Below, piece after piece: positions 34,352 to 45,752 of a stretch of 64,000 bases of DNA. The DNA comes from Trissonchulus latispiculum (taxonomy: Eukaryota > Nematoda > Enoplea > Enoplida > Ironidae). Position 1 is the first letter of the stretch. Every line of letters starts with the position of its first letter. The position numbers and the translations under genes were made by a program. The notes beneath the pieces are model-generated. The model made no database searches. It was not told where the DNA came from and saw only the letters and a list, made by a program, of their open reading frames with translations. Where the stretch lies: NCBI GenBank assembly GCA_030248195.1, contig JASAND010010731.1, positions 23,914 through 87,913 of the forward strand, read 5' to 3'.

Positions 34352-37300
34352 CTAAAACAAACACTACAAAAAAGCCTGAGCCTGGGAAAGCCTGCAAATA
34401 ACTGTCCTTCAAATACTACACCAACAAGTAAATTAAAATAATTTATCAAAACTGGATCTCGTCTGTTCGAATATACTTCCCATAAATCTCTTTAATATAA
34501 TAATAGCAGCTAAAATTAAGACTGGCTAAATCATTATAAAAAGGAAAGCTCTAATTTTATTTACTACAAATTATGTACCAAACGTTTTCAATTTAAACTG
34601 ACCATTAGCAGAGTTTTGACACGTTCTCCAGTGTCCCTTTCTTCTTGATTGGCACGTGCCATAACATTTGCCAAGCGATTTCCTATTTGATGCAGACGTG
34701 GAATTACAAACGACTCAATAACCTAAATGTTTAACAGCATACTGTACTGATTCCTAGCGTAGAAAATACAACGTATTTATTCAGGAAAACTAGTACTTAA
34801 AAAATTCTGCAAACTGCATAGGAATGTTACCCAACCACCATGCCTAACTTGTCTCCTAAGCTTGAGGCAGAACCAGCTTGGGACAAATCTGCAAAACTGG
34901 CTTAATAGGACTCCAAGCCATACATTAACATAGGGTCGGGACCTGGAACTGGGGGGCTGGTCCCCAAAAAATTTTGAGGGGGCTTGTACCTTGAACAAAA
35001 TCTTTCGGGGGGGGGGGCTTGTACCTCAAGAATAAATTTGTAAAATGTTTCGAGAATTCACGCTAATTTTATTAAAATTCGCAATTTTTTATCAAAATTT
35101 GCAAAAAATCTTCAATTTTGGAAAAAATTTCAAAATTCTTCCCGATTTTCACGAAAAATTAAACATTGTAGTTAAAAAATTCCGGCAAAGACGGAAATTT
35201 TTTTAACTTTAGTGTAAAATCTAATTTTTTCCGGCTATTTTTGGTTACCCCTTGGCCATTTTTCTGTTATCCCTTGTCCCCGACGGCGATAGGGCTTGTA
35301 CCTTGTCCGGGTTGGGAGGGGGGGCTTGGACCCCCCAGACCCCCCCGCGTTAACCATATGCTCCAAACTCACTCCTCCACAGATTCGAGACATTCCCCTA
35401 AATGGATAGGAAAGTTTCTTGCAAAGTAGCCAGAGGACCATTACTCTCATACTGGAGTATTACGACAACGCAGCAGGAAGTACATACGTAAAAAAACAAC
35501 ATTGTGAAATGCATAATTGACTTCACAACTGTGTGCGTCCAAATGACAAAAACTACACAAACCTCAACTCCAAGTTCATTGAAAGCTGATAGTGCGCCAT
35601 AACTGCCAGTAAGAGCTCCATGGTCATTATCAAGAACACCAGATAGAATTTCACAAACACGAGCTTGCAGAATAGGAACACTCTCCAAATGGCTCCTTAA
35701 ATGAAGACGAAATCGACGTCAAATAAATTATAATACACAAAGCTAGACTACGAGAGAGAGTGAGAGAGAACACTGTTTACATTTAAGGAAAACATGACCT
35801 CGTTAGGAACTATCAAAGCGGACAACAAAACTGTACAATAATTACGATTATTTTAGTTTCAGCCCAAATGAGCCTTTACAAGTCTATACACTGGCAGGTT
35901 TAACACAAAGGTTTGTAATGGAAATGTTGACACTGACTGTTTATGGCTTCTGTAAATGAAACAGCAATTTTTCGCGTCCCGTACTGTAGGTTGCAAATGT
36001 CTGTCTACAATGGAAGAATCATGGAAATTTGACCCGAACGTGTGCACATTAATGTGAGTGTCAGAGAGGAGCTCAGACTCAGATTTTCAATAGCTTCAGA
36101 AGTATGTGGAAAAACATACTTGCACATGTGGGAGAGGACACGAGCAGCAAAGTCGCGCAGCGCCCAGTGATTTTCCTGGTCACGGTTGCACAATCGTCTC
36201 GACAGAACGCAGGAGAGCATCAACGGTACAAACTCGTGCAGCTATGAATGATAGAAAATTTAGAAATTAAAAACACGCTATTTCCAGACTTTCCAATTTC
36301 TGTTGTCAATAACTAGCTTGATCAAAATATTTACATACGTAATCAAAGTGTTAATGACGGCAAACCTTTCCAGCAGCAATGGCTTAAAATGATAGATAAA
36401 CTTACCAATCGTTCCAAATTAACGGCAGGATTGTCGACCAAAGATTTTATCATCCTCATTAGATATATTAGCAGGGCTAAATTATTCTGAACCACGTTCA
36501 GCTTAATCTAAAACATGCTCACTACAGTTGCATGATATGTGCAAGAAAGTAAACTTCTTTGGAAACAATTCCATACCGATTCCAAACGATTCGGGACACA
36601 GATAGTCGAAAAAGGCTCAGAGCACAATAGCAGTAACGGTTGCTTGCTACTGCTGCAAAAGACGTAAGCAAAGTTTCACTAGGAATAACTTTCCAAAAAG
36701 AACAAACGTACGTATATACGTACTCCGGTCATGACACAGATGCAAGGTCATTGAAGAAATCAGGTGTTTGTCGATGTTATAGCTGCAGCTGCAGTCAGCA
36801 ACACAATACGCAGCTAAGATCATACGTACGTAGTTTGTCTTTGACAGACTGAACCATGGTTATTGCATAGCAGATGCACAAACTTTCACTTACACCTTCG
36901 GTGATAAATACCGCAAATCGAGGAAGGACAGGTTGTAAGCCAGTATCTGTGGACAAGCTTTGGAGAGCCTCCTAAAAAGTAAAACAAAGCGTTAAAAATT
37001 AGTGCCCCCTACATAGTTGTAAAGGTGTCTGCGCTGCCCCACATAGACACCGTGTTAGCTTGGTGCGAGCTAACTAGAGATCTGGCGGGTGTTTAAAATA
37101 ACTTAAGTCAGATTCTCGAAAAAGCCTGTCAGCCGTTACTCGTAAAACAGTCAAAATCATAGCAAAAGCCATGGTAGCGAATAATGAGATTACATTAGGT
37201 GGTAAATCAAAGAACATAAAACACATTGACTACTTAAAGGAAATAATTCAATTCAACATACTGATCTTCGTTTTTCATCAGAACCAACACAAGCCTCAGT

Positions 37301-40300
37301 AATTTCCTTGAAATATAGCTGATGTTCCTGGAAAAAACAAGCGAATACGATAGACGGCCCATGTCAAGATAAAAGTTAGAACCCCCATAACCCCCATCAG
37401 AAAAAAGGAGGTTCTCAAATTTTTTTCATGCGTTTGCATCCAGGACTTTGATTTGTACGTGACTACGTTGCGGACCCTTTCCTTCAGCAGGTACTTCAGC
37501 AGACATGAAATGTTTCTAATATGTATATATGGATCTCAGCATAGGTTAACGCGGGGGGGGTCTGGGGGGGGGGGGTCCAAGCCCCCCCCCCAACCCGGAC
37601 AAGGTACAAGCCCTATCGCCGTCGGGGACAAGGGGTAACGAAAAAATGGCCGAGGGGTAACGAAAAACAGCCGGACAAAATTAGTTTTTACAGTAAAATT
37701 TCAAAAAATTTCCGGCCTCGCCGGAATTTTTTAGCTAAAAATGTTCAATTCTTCGGGAAAATCGCGCAAAATTTTGAAATTTTTTCCAAAAATTGAAGAT
37801 CTTTTGCAAATTTTGACAAAAAATTGCTAATTTTAATAAAATTAGCGTTAATTTTTCGAAAAATTTCAATATTTTTTCTTGAGGTACAAGCCCCCCTGGA
37901 AATTTTTGTTCAAGGTACAAGCCCCCTCAAAATTTTTCGGGGACAAGCCCCCCCCAGGACCCGACCCTATGTTAATGTATGGATCTCAGTCATCAAATTT
38001 GTAGCATATAACCGGGGTGTACTGGGGGGGGGGGGTCCTCCTGGCTTTTCTCATAAACTTAAGACTGAAAATTCTGTGTATGAGACATCCAATATCCACA
38101 ATATGGGTATCAATCGAAAGCTGACGACAAGAGCAACGAGTTCGTCCTAAATTTAAGCCCAGACAACGCGCACACTTTTCGGTACACCCGGACTCCAGAA
38201 CCCTCAGAACTTCCAGCAAACATTTAAGACTAGGCAGTAGAGAATCAAATCTCCTGAAAAAATTTCAGAACCCCCAGAACCCCAAGAACCCCCATCAAAA
38301 TTTTGAAACAAAATATATGTAGTCACGGATCAAATCTCTTCGAAAAGTTAAGAACCCCCAAGAACCCCCAGAACCCCCATCAAAAAATGAAACTAAACAT
38401 AGTTATATATAGATCAAATCTCTACAAAAAAATCAAGAACCCCAGAACCCCAAGAACCCCCATGAAAATAAAAGCTTCAAAAAAATCAAGTGGTAGATCA
38501 GAACGCATCAAAAAGTGACTTTTATCTTGACATGGGCCCGATAGACAAACATAGTAGTCGAATAAAACACCATTACGACAATGGTATGACCAAGGAAACA
38601 ACGTTAAAATAAAAACAGCCAGTCAAATATGAAAATGCAGATTTAACAACATGATTCTTACCACAGACAACTGGTGAGTTGCTGATTCCTTCAAAGATAT
38701 CACCTCACTAGACAATTTCTTTCCAAGTTCAGATTTTCCGTCTGAGCGTGACTTTTCCCGCTTTTCTTCAAAATTCATCGCTACAAACACAACATAAGTA
38801 CGTAGTCAGATGCATATATTACAAACACTGCATAAGTCAGCCATAATGATAATTTTAGCAGCTGTGTTGGCAATGCTACATCACGATTGTTACCTCGCTC
38901 CTAACCTGTTTTGGCAAGAAATACTCTCTGATAACGTTGAAATCTTTGACCCCTAGTCACTACACAAAAAAGTATATCTAGAATTAAGGTCATAAAAGCT
39001 TTACGCGTTAAGACCGACGATTAGGTGCTTATCAGCTTTGAAAAAGTAACGCGAAACTTCACAGCCGCAGCAACTCCAAACAACAAAAAGTGTTGGCAGC
39101 ATTTTTACTTACAATACTAGCAACAATAGTACAGCAGATCTAGCATCAACGCAAGCATTTAAGGTGGTGATTCCTTTTGGGCACATATTATTGGTTGACG
39201 GTCCAAATCAGGATGAAATTTGATGAAACTTTCGAAAATAAGTTCTTTTGGCATTCTAACACCCTCCGCGCAATCCCGCTTCGAAAATTCGAAATTTCCG
39301 GTCAGAGTGGTTTTCCCAGTTTCTGAACGTTTGGCAGCTGCTATACAGATATGACTATATTCATTCGAAAGATCTCATTGAGCTTCACATTTTTGCTTTT
39401 TAAAGTAAGTTTCTAGCTTTTCTCTACCGTGAGATATAGCCGATGTTCTTGTTTTGGCGCCGAAAACTTGTCATTTTTGCAGAAATCAAATTATCCAATT
39501 TTTCTTGAACTACGCAGGCCGTAAACTCAAACTAAGGGCGTCGATCTGAAGGTCTCACAGGGACAAATTATCCGACGCATGATCGTCTTCCAACTGCTAT
39601 CCTGTAGGCTGTTATCATAAAAAATGTAGTTTTTGCAAAAACACGGCCAATTTTTTTCCAAAGATTGTGGAGCATTCACCATGCAAGGTGGAGGGCTGCT
39701 ACTGAACAAATGTGTTCAGCACAAATATACCCAGGGACGATTTTTTAGTTGCCCCGATTGCTGCTTTCTAGCTAAAGTAATCGCTTGACAAAGTTGGAAA
39801 AAGTAGGCAAAATACAGGTTACACGCACATTTCAGCTTATTTCTCTATAACGAAGAGCGATTTCACAATAAATAAAAAATCGTCCCCAGCTATTTGATGG
39901 AGGTATCGAATGATATAACCGATGTCTCGCGAAAAAATTTACTTGAGTCTGCAAAAATTCTGGAAAATTATACTTCTTCTAAAATATGTTAAAAATATTT
40001 TATAAAAACAACATTAGTTCCGTAGCATGCATTAAAAAGAGAAAATGTCAAGCAACATTCTGATATAAAAATGGCTTCTTAACTCCAAGTAATGAACGAG
40101 TAATAATGGTGCAAACTTTTGTGACCAAAGGGAATCACCACCTTAAGTAGCAACAATGACTTACCCACGACAGGATTTTCTGGAATAGTCGGCTGTATAC
40201 CATCAATGGCCAACCAGTGGGCTATAAAATTTTATCAAAGGAAAGGTATTCAATGTGAAATGAATGGTAAAAGCAAGTGAATTATTACAAAAGATAAATC

Positions 40301-43300
40301 AGAACATCAACCTACAAAATGAAATGATACAATGAAATGAATGAAATAAATGAAAAGATACATGATACAGATATGAAAATAATGAAAAGATACAATAGGA
40401 AAGGACCGAATATATGTGGAAAGATACAACTCGCAATCACGAGTGCCTTCTCATTTTTCTCAATCTCAGTGTCTCATGTCTCACAGTGGTATCCACTTAC
40501 AGACAACTAAAAATGGATAGTTGTGTTGTCAGGTACAGGTGAAACCGGGCCACCCAGCCAGTTCCCACCAAATCGATCGAATTATATAGAGCTAGAGGAT
40601 CTAACCCTGTATGCAAAATGAGAAATCAATGTCCACCTTGAACCCAGCTCAAACTATATTCTAATCCGACAAAAGTTTTCACAACCTAGTTTCCTTGCAC
40701 CTTATACCTACATAATTATTCGTAAAACTTTTCATTAAACCCACTTTTCAACACTCGACCATGAACTCGTCGAACTTATTTTTGGCTATTTGTTTAAATA
40801 TTTTAGGCTTCATCGGAAGTTTTTGCTTTAAGATTGGTTAATCTTGGCCAAACTGAAATTTATATTATTTTTAGCTGATTTTAGCTTACGTATACATATT
40901 GCTTATACAATATTTTAGCTTATACAATTTGCACGATTTTCCCGTGCAAATTACAATTTGCACGTTACATAAAGCTTTAAAGCGACGTACAAAGCCGTCT
41001 AACTACAAAAACTATGAAAGTAATAACGTTTCAAAAATTACTACACAAAAGGATGTCATCACCTAAAACCACACTGTATTAAGTACAAGACAATCTAATA
41101 TACGTATACTTTCAATATTTTCAAACAATATTTAAAACGAACCTTTCAAAGACATTTTAAGCGGAACTTTTGGTACAGCAGCATTAATTATTGTGGACAG
41201 ATCACACTCCCTTTCTTCCGAAAAATACAGTTCTCTCCCACCACCGGAAGCCACACGAAATGGAATGAAATCAGGGGCGCAGAATCCATACAGAGGCTGA
41301 AATTTTAAGGTACATAATAAATACCACCCAAGCAATAACTGCCTAAATACCTAATAAATACCTAAAAGAAATAAATTAGAAAAGTGAGAATTTCTGGAGT
41401 TTAAAAACTAAAAAATCAAATAAATCAGACAATACATACATACATACCATGTATATACTTACTTCCAGTCCACGCAACTTTAGAGCACAATCAACGTCAC
41501 GAGTGGACAAACCAGTTCTTCTACTTTTATCACTAAACTTCTTGGCCGTCTAAAAGATCAAAAATCGGGATGATGATTTAAAAGTGGAATAAACGCCACT
41601 AAGCAAATAAATAATCTTCAATGACGCTGCAAACCCGGAAGTTTATACCGCACAGTACATATATACAGAAGTGCCAAACTTGATATGCCTGAACCAGGCC
41701 CACACCCAGGATTTTGAAAAGGGGGGGGGCCTACGGCGCGAAAATTTTTTAAAAATAGCTGTTTTTGCCAAAAGGGGAGGTCTAGACCCCTTGAACCCTC
41801 CCCTGGGTGCGGCCTTGGCCTGAACTACTCCCAACTCGAGTCGGGATGGCCGAGTGGTCTACGGCGCTGGTCAGAATTTCCGATCTTACGGTGCGGTGGT
41901 TCATCCCCGGAGGCAAAAGCTTTCTCGGCTCTAGCCAAAATAGCTATCCATCCTTCACTGGTCGGTAAATGGGCACCATTTCGGTGGGAAGGTAAGAGGA
42001 GCCTGTGTAGAAGGGTGTGTAGCTCCACTTCCACGGATGCAGTAATCATTTGATGTGACACTCCTGGCTCGAAGGCTGAGAATCCGGGGATGAGCACCGG
42101 AACCCCATGTCCTGTGGCAGGCCGGAGATATCTCTAGGGGTAAATCTTTACCTTTACTCCCGACTAAACTGCAATATGTAATACATTAGTTCTTTCGCGG
42201 TCTCAAATTGCATCTGCAAAATTATATGCATACGTAGTATTCTAGTAAGCAAAACGTGAGTAAATTAGAAATTTTTAGATAGTTATATACACACTTTTTT
42301 GGAAAAAGCGAAAATTTTTGGAAAGGGTGTAACGTTCCACATAAGCCGTCGGCCAAATAAAAACACTGAGTGGAATAGTTTGTAGACACTATGATTCGTT
42401 ACGCTACGTTACAATCAATAGTTGCGCGAAAAGATCACTATTCTGGCATTTTGTAGAGGGGGGCGCCGGTGGAGGGGGAGTAGCAAAAGTAAAAACACCA
42501 TAGTTCAAAACCTGGTTATCATAAAATATCTTTGTATGCTCGTTCACTGCTTAGTTTGACAAAAGCATTCAGACAAAATAACAAACGTTTCTGCTATTTC
42601 TTTAGTAGGACTAGCCAATTGTAGCAGTTAGAAATATAAAACGAAGTAGCTTTTTTATTCCGGCTGGAGCGGAATGTATAAAATGAAAAGTGTCTATGTT
42701 TTGTGTGTGTTAGCGTGTTTTACTCTAGGTGACGCCCTATCTTCAATATAGGGCTAGTATAGGGAACCTTTTTTGATAAGTTCTGTACGCAATTTATGCA
42801 AATTCGGTTCTAATTGAATGTATAAGGGGACTAAACTGGGACAATTTTCGCAGTCGTTGGCTGTCAGTAGTCTTAAAAGACTGCTAATTTTTCAGGAGTA
42901 GAGTTTTTCAGGAGAACTCAGGAGCAGTCCAGCAGTGATCAAAAACTGACTTAGAGCAGCTCAGGCAGTTGAATGGTTCTGAAAACAATGGGCGCTACCG
43001 AAGAGCTTGAACCAGTATGACGACATATTCGCAAGTAATAAGATAGAAAATACTTTAAAATCTGGACGACTTTGGCTTCTATAGTTTAACTATTTTCAAT
43101 TCTTCCTTGACAGGAACTGTTAATCGTTTTAGTTCCGAATTGAATTGGATACTGGAAAAAATGTGATATGTGAGCGAAGACTATTCGTTGATTGTGTATT
43201 AATATATCCAGAGAGGCAATTAAAACATTTGCAATTGAGTTTTACAGGTCTACGTAGGAATCATGTCCCTTTTGGGGCCTACTTGTTAAGACTTAAGATA

Positions 43301-43617
43301 CTTTCACAACTTCACATATTGTATATAATATAGGAGAGCTAACCTAACAATATTAAAAAATCAAAATGTATATACACTTTCCTTTGCACATAGCATCTGC
43401 GCATCTTTTTGTTTTAAACGATCCGGTCAAACACAGCTGCTAAAGGTTGTCACTCATATAGATTTTAGGAAGAGGTCGCTGTGTCAGGCAAAGTGATCCT
43501 AATATCAAATGATATATATACCTGAATTAAATCTTTCAGACGAAATGTTGCATCGCTGGCAATCAGCTGTGAAGCTTCATCGGACAGATTAGTTATCCCA
43601 AGACTATCCGCAATGCA
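32761..43617 (-). CDS. TAF6: TAF6, TFIID/SAGA-type histone-fold subunit (13 exons, 5' partial)
   Basis: TAF6 pairs with TAF9 through a histone fold and scaffolds TFIID through HEAT repeats (family knowledge). Exons in transcript order: 43522-43617, 41463-41549, 41143-41296, 40165-40221, 38662-38780, 37262-37327, 36894-36971, 36406-36507, 36120-36241, 35563-35695, 34603-34722, 34139-34351, 32761-33063. All junctions are GT-AG with matching phase, giving about 549 residues without a stop, against about 677 in human. The missing part is the N-terminal exon with the start codon; the first visible residues align near human residue 20. The donor of 34139-34351 (GTGGGT) was chosen because it keeps phase. 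Introns hold SINE, hAT-like and TTAA elements. Confidence 0.94.
33171..33922. mobile_element. GGCTTGCACCA-group TIR element in the last TAF6 intron
   Basis: The left end CTCGTTTGCACCAA and inverted right end CTGGCTTGCACCAA share subterminal repeats of GTTAACACCGAGTT. It matches 24123-24470 in reverse orientation and shares the terminal core with 31918-32662. No convincing target duplication was found. Non-coding. Confidence 0.8.
34603..36507 (-). CDS. TAF6: TAF6 exons 8-11: HEAT-repeat core
   Basis: Exon 8 reads [16 protein letters not shown]. Exon 9 has [19 protein letters not shown], exon 10 has [19 protein letters not shown], and exon 11 starts [10 protein letters not shown]. In order and spacing these match the HEAT domain that contacts other TFIID subunits. 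Exon 9 ends after two bases of a codon (donor GTATGT), completed by the first base of exon 10. Confidence 0.93.
34919..35360. mobile_element. 442 bp MITE copy 1, 8 bp TSD
   Basis: The ends CATACATTAACATAGGG and (reverse) CATATGGTTAACGCGGG are flanked by CTCCAAGC (34911-34918) and CTCCAAAC (35361-35368), one mismatch. The interior has poly-G/poly-C tracts with GGTACAAGCC and an A/T-rich core. It is inverted relative to copy 2 and lies in a TAF6 intron. Confidence 0.9.
36894..40221 (-). CDS. TAF6: TAF6 exons 4-7: linker and start of the HEAT region
   Basis: Exon 4 has [16 protein letters not shown], matching the conserved block after the histone fold. Exon 5 is a charged, poorly conserved linker ending in HQLSV. 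Exon 6 ([16 protein letters not shown]) and exon 7 ([19 protein letters not shown]) start the conserved C-terminal domain. Confidence 0.92.
37540..37981. mobile_element. 442 bp MITE copy 2, 8 bp TSD, nested
   Basis: It has the same length as copy 1 in opposite orientation, with ends CATAGGTTAACGCGGG and (reverse) CATACATTAACATAGGG. The perfect duplication GATCTCAG lies at 37532-37539 and 37982-37989. A hairpin CCGGCCTCGCCGG lies at 37712-37724. It is nested inside 37356-38538. Confidence 0.93.
38228..38475 (+). repeat. ~84 bp tandem repeat, 3 copies (AGAACCCCCA)
   Basis: ATCAAATCTC followed by variants of AAGAACCCCCAGAACCCC repeats three times with spacing of about 84 bp, within the TIR element 37356-38538. 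Confidence 0.8.
39163..40142 (-). mobile_element. 980 bp TTAA-flanked MITE, copy in TAF6 intron
   Basis: The termini GGTGGTGATTCC are inverted and flanked by TTAA (39159-39162, 40143-40146). The length is identical to the copy at 61781-62760, to which it is reverse-complementary with only scattered differences. TTAA duplication fits piggyBac or Kolobok superfamilies. No transposase is present. Confidence 0.92.
41143..43617 (-). CDS. TAF6: TAF6 exons 1-3 (visible): histone fold and linker
   Basis: The first exon gives [20 protein letters not shown], the first histone-fold helix with its loop. The second gives [18 protein letters not shown], the end of the fold. The third begins [14 protein letters not shown] and continues [10 protein letters not shown], the signature block directly after the fold in TAF6. 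The residues between exons 1 and 2 (LKDLIQ / TAKKF) correspond to the long central helix. Confidence 0.94.
41695..41817. mobile_element. Short hAT-type MITE, 123 bp, 8 bp TSD
   Basis: The ends CAGGCCCACACCCAGG and (reverse) CAAGGCCGCACCCAGG are flanked by GCCTGAAC (41687-41694, 41818-41825). They share the CACCCAGG core with 8099-9163, so this looks like a deleted relative. It lies next to the SINE in a TAF6 intron. Confidence 0.88.
41837..42154 (+). mobile_element. tRNA-Leu-like SINE, ~318 bp
   Basis: The head GTCGGGATGGCCGAGTGGTC continues into a GGCGC block and, about 50 nt later, the B box GGTTCATCCCC, resembling tRNA-Leu. An unrelated body of about 200 bp follows, ending in TAAATCTTTACCTTTAC. 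The element is flanked by TACTCCCAACT (41826-41836) and TACTCCCGACT (42155-42165), 11 bp with one mismatch, as expected for LINE-mobilised insertion. Confidence 0.85.
42166..43521. other. TAF6 intron 1, no further feature seen
   Basis: A/T-rich intron sequence. A short GC tract (GGGGGGCGCCGG, about 42460) may mark another element end, but no partner was found. No exon was recognised. Confidence 0.35.
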
Positions 43618-44060
43618 CTAAATACAAGACACTTGCTAAAAACAAGATGCAGTTGTACTAAGTTCCCTACACGCTAGCCAAGTCGAACATCGCAAACAGT
43701 AACAGCGGGCTTCTGGCACGCCGCGCATAGGATTTGCCTGATCGACCACCTACGACGACGACGAAGACGACGACGAACATCGCAAACGAATATATGCGTA
43801 TTATAAGTCATTGTTTTCATGGCGAATTATCGTGAAGTAAGCAAGACGACGAGAAAATTATATACATGGTATGAAACTGAATAAATAAATACGCAGAATA
43901 AAAAAGACGTAATCATACATGTGCTTGGGGGGGTTTCACCCCCCCAGTATACGTGGACCTCACCCCTCCCCCAAAACTTCCCCTCCTGCACATGTCTGGA
44001 CGTAATACGATAAAAACCCAACTCATTATCAAATTGCAAACGCGCAACCAATATATATAG
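43618..44060. other. Upstream of the first visible TAF6 exon; start exon not found
   Basis: An acceptor TAG directly precedes the histone-fold exon on the minus strand, so another exon must exist upstream. A GAC/CGA trinucleotide tract lies at 43750-43775. No open frame here gives a plausible TAF6 N terminus ending in a matching donor. Confidence 0.4.
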
Positions 44061-44281
44061 CCATGGGGGAAAAAACCCCACATTTTCGGATTTTGGCTGG
44101 AACTTTTTTATTATAAGGGTTATCTGAGAACTTTATATACCATCGTACTTGGCGTACTTAGAACTTTCTTTTAAGCCTATTTGCACTTCTCTAAGTTGTA
44201 CCGTTAGAGCGGTATAATGCAAAAAGTAGCGGGGGAAAAAACCCAATGGGGGGGAAAAACCCAAATGGGGGGAAAATAAAC

Positions 44282-44676
44282 CTGGGCTTATTCTAGTGGA
44301 GGGGGGGGTTGGGGGGCCCCCCCCCATAACCACCCTTCCCCCCCCCAAAAATCGTCCCCCCCCCCAAAAATCGCCCCCCCCCCCAAAAAAAAGTGGGTGC
44401 CCCTTTTGGTACCAAATTTTGCCCTGAAAAAATCGCTCAGAAGGCCAAATTTTCAAAAATTTTCCGGCTTCGCCGGACATTTTTACTCAGTTTTTGCCCT
44501 TTTCAACACTAAATCTGCTTATTTTTGCTATAAAAATCAACTTTTATAGTATATGCCAGAAAAACAGCGCTATTTTTAGCATATTTTTCGAAAAATTTTC
44601 GCCCCCCCCCAAAAATTCCTTGCCCCTCGGACCTTTGGGGGGGCCCCCCAAGAAAAAATCCCTAGAATAAGCCCAG
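44282..44676. mobile_element. Nested TIR element, 395 bp, 6 bp TSD
   Basis: The ends CTGGGCTTATTCTAG are perfect inverted repeats flanked by ATAAAC (44276-44281, 44677-44682). It contains spaced poly-C runs with CCCCAAAAATCG and a hairpin CCGGCTTCGCCGG at 44464-44476, identical to the one at 3500-3512. Confidence 0.85.
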
Positions 44677-45039
44677 ATAAACCCACCCCTCACAGGTCTT
44701 AAAAATTGTTCTATCACAATTCTGACACTTCCAGCGTAAAATTCAACCCTTTTTTAGTTAGTATGAACCAAAAAACCCGATCTAAGTAGCTTTTTTGAGA
44801 TCTCATGTGCCGTTGAAAATGCTGCATCAACTGGCCAGGTTTCATAAGTTTAACACATAAACATAGGGCAATTTTTGAAAAATCCTAAAAATGATGTAAT
44901 TTGATAAAACTTATTATTCTATCGTGTAGAGAATGGTTTTTTACGTAGAATTGGCTGGAAAAATCCACAATTGTACCTGTATTGGGTCCTCCAGCTGCGA
45001 AATGGCACTTTTAAGGTTTTTAGCCCCTAGCTAGCCAGG

Positions 45040-45752
45040 CTGTGTTTTTTTTCGTCGAAACTTTTTGCGAACTTTTACGCAGTCCTCCAAAATTTTTTGC
45101 GGAATTTCGCAAAAAATTGCGAAATACTAATTTTTTAGTATTTTAAAGATAACTAATGAATTTTAGTAATTTGGCTGTATTTAAACACATTTTTAATATA
45201 TATTTAACGTATGGTATTAACCAAGTTATAACTATTTTTCGAAAGTCGAAGCATGTATAAGCGTGTTTTACAAGTATACTTAATAGTGAAGAGACGCGGG
45301 GGTCTGGGGGCGGAGCCCCCAGAAGCTGAGAAAATTTTGTAAAGCCGAGGAAAATCCTTAGTGTGGAAATACTCAAAAGTTTAGTTTCGACTGTCAGTAA
45401 AATCCTAAGATATAAGCAAACTGCTAATAGGTTAATAATTGTTTAAAATTATGGTATGTTATGGTTTCAAGGCTAAAAGAATTTCATTGAATAGCTGTCA
45501 CTAGGCATTCTAACTCAGCTAAGATTGAAAGGTGTCTACGTATATAGAAATACGCGCCGAAGGCGCGAAATTTTTTGAAATTTTTCTTCAAAAAGTATCA
45601 GAAACACGTTTATTTCTCATCTGAGACAACTGAAAATGTCTACTCAGAGACAAAATTTTTTGCGGAACTTTACGCAGAGCTCCGAAAAAAGTTGCGGAAT
45701 TTTCAAAAAAAGTGCGGAATTTCGCAGTTTTTTTCGCAAAAAAAAAACACAG
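45040..45752. mobile_element. hAT-type element, 713 bp, 8 bp TSD
   Basis: The ends CTGTGTTTTTTTTCG and (reverse) CTGTGTTTTTTTTTTGCG are flanked by TAGCCAGG (45032-45039, 45753-45760). Inside are repeated GCGGAATTT motifs, a GGGGTCTGGGGGCGGAGCCC stretch, and a hairpin CGCGCCGAAGGCGCG at 45551-45565. No transposase. Confidence 0.9.

Larger units (their letters stand above)
37356..38538. mobile_element. TIR element with 8 bp TSD, hosting a nested MITE
   Basis: The ends GGCCCATGTCAAGATAAAAG are perfect inverted repeats flanked by CGATAGAC (37348-37355, 38539-38546). Without the nested 442 bp element and its duplication it is about 733 bp. Inside is a ~84 bp tandem repeat. An 8 bp duplication with GG-starting ends could be hAT, P or Merlin; I cannot decide. 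Confidence 0.88.

Noticed and set aside
41841..41915. Functional tRNA-Leu gene
   Set aside because: Leu-like A and B boxes are present, but the arms do not pair properly and the sequence continues into a SINE body with target duplication.
43700..43860. Candidate TAF6 start exon
   Set aside because: ATG codons exist on the minus strand, but none gives a family-like N terminus ending at a donor in the right phase.
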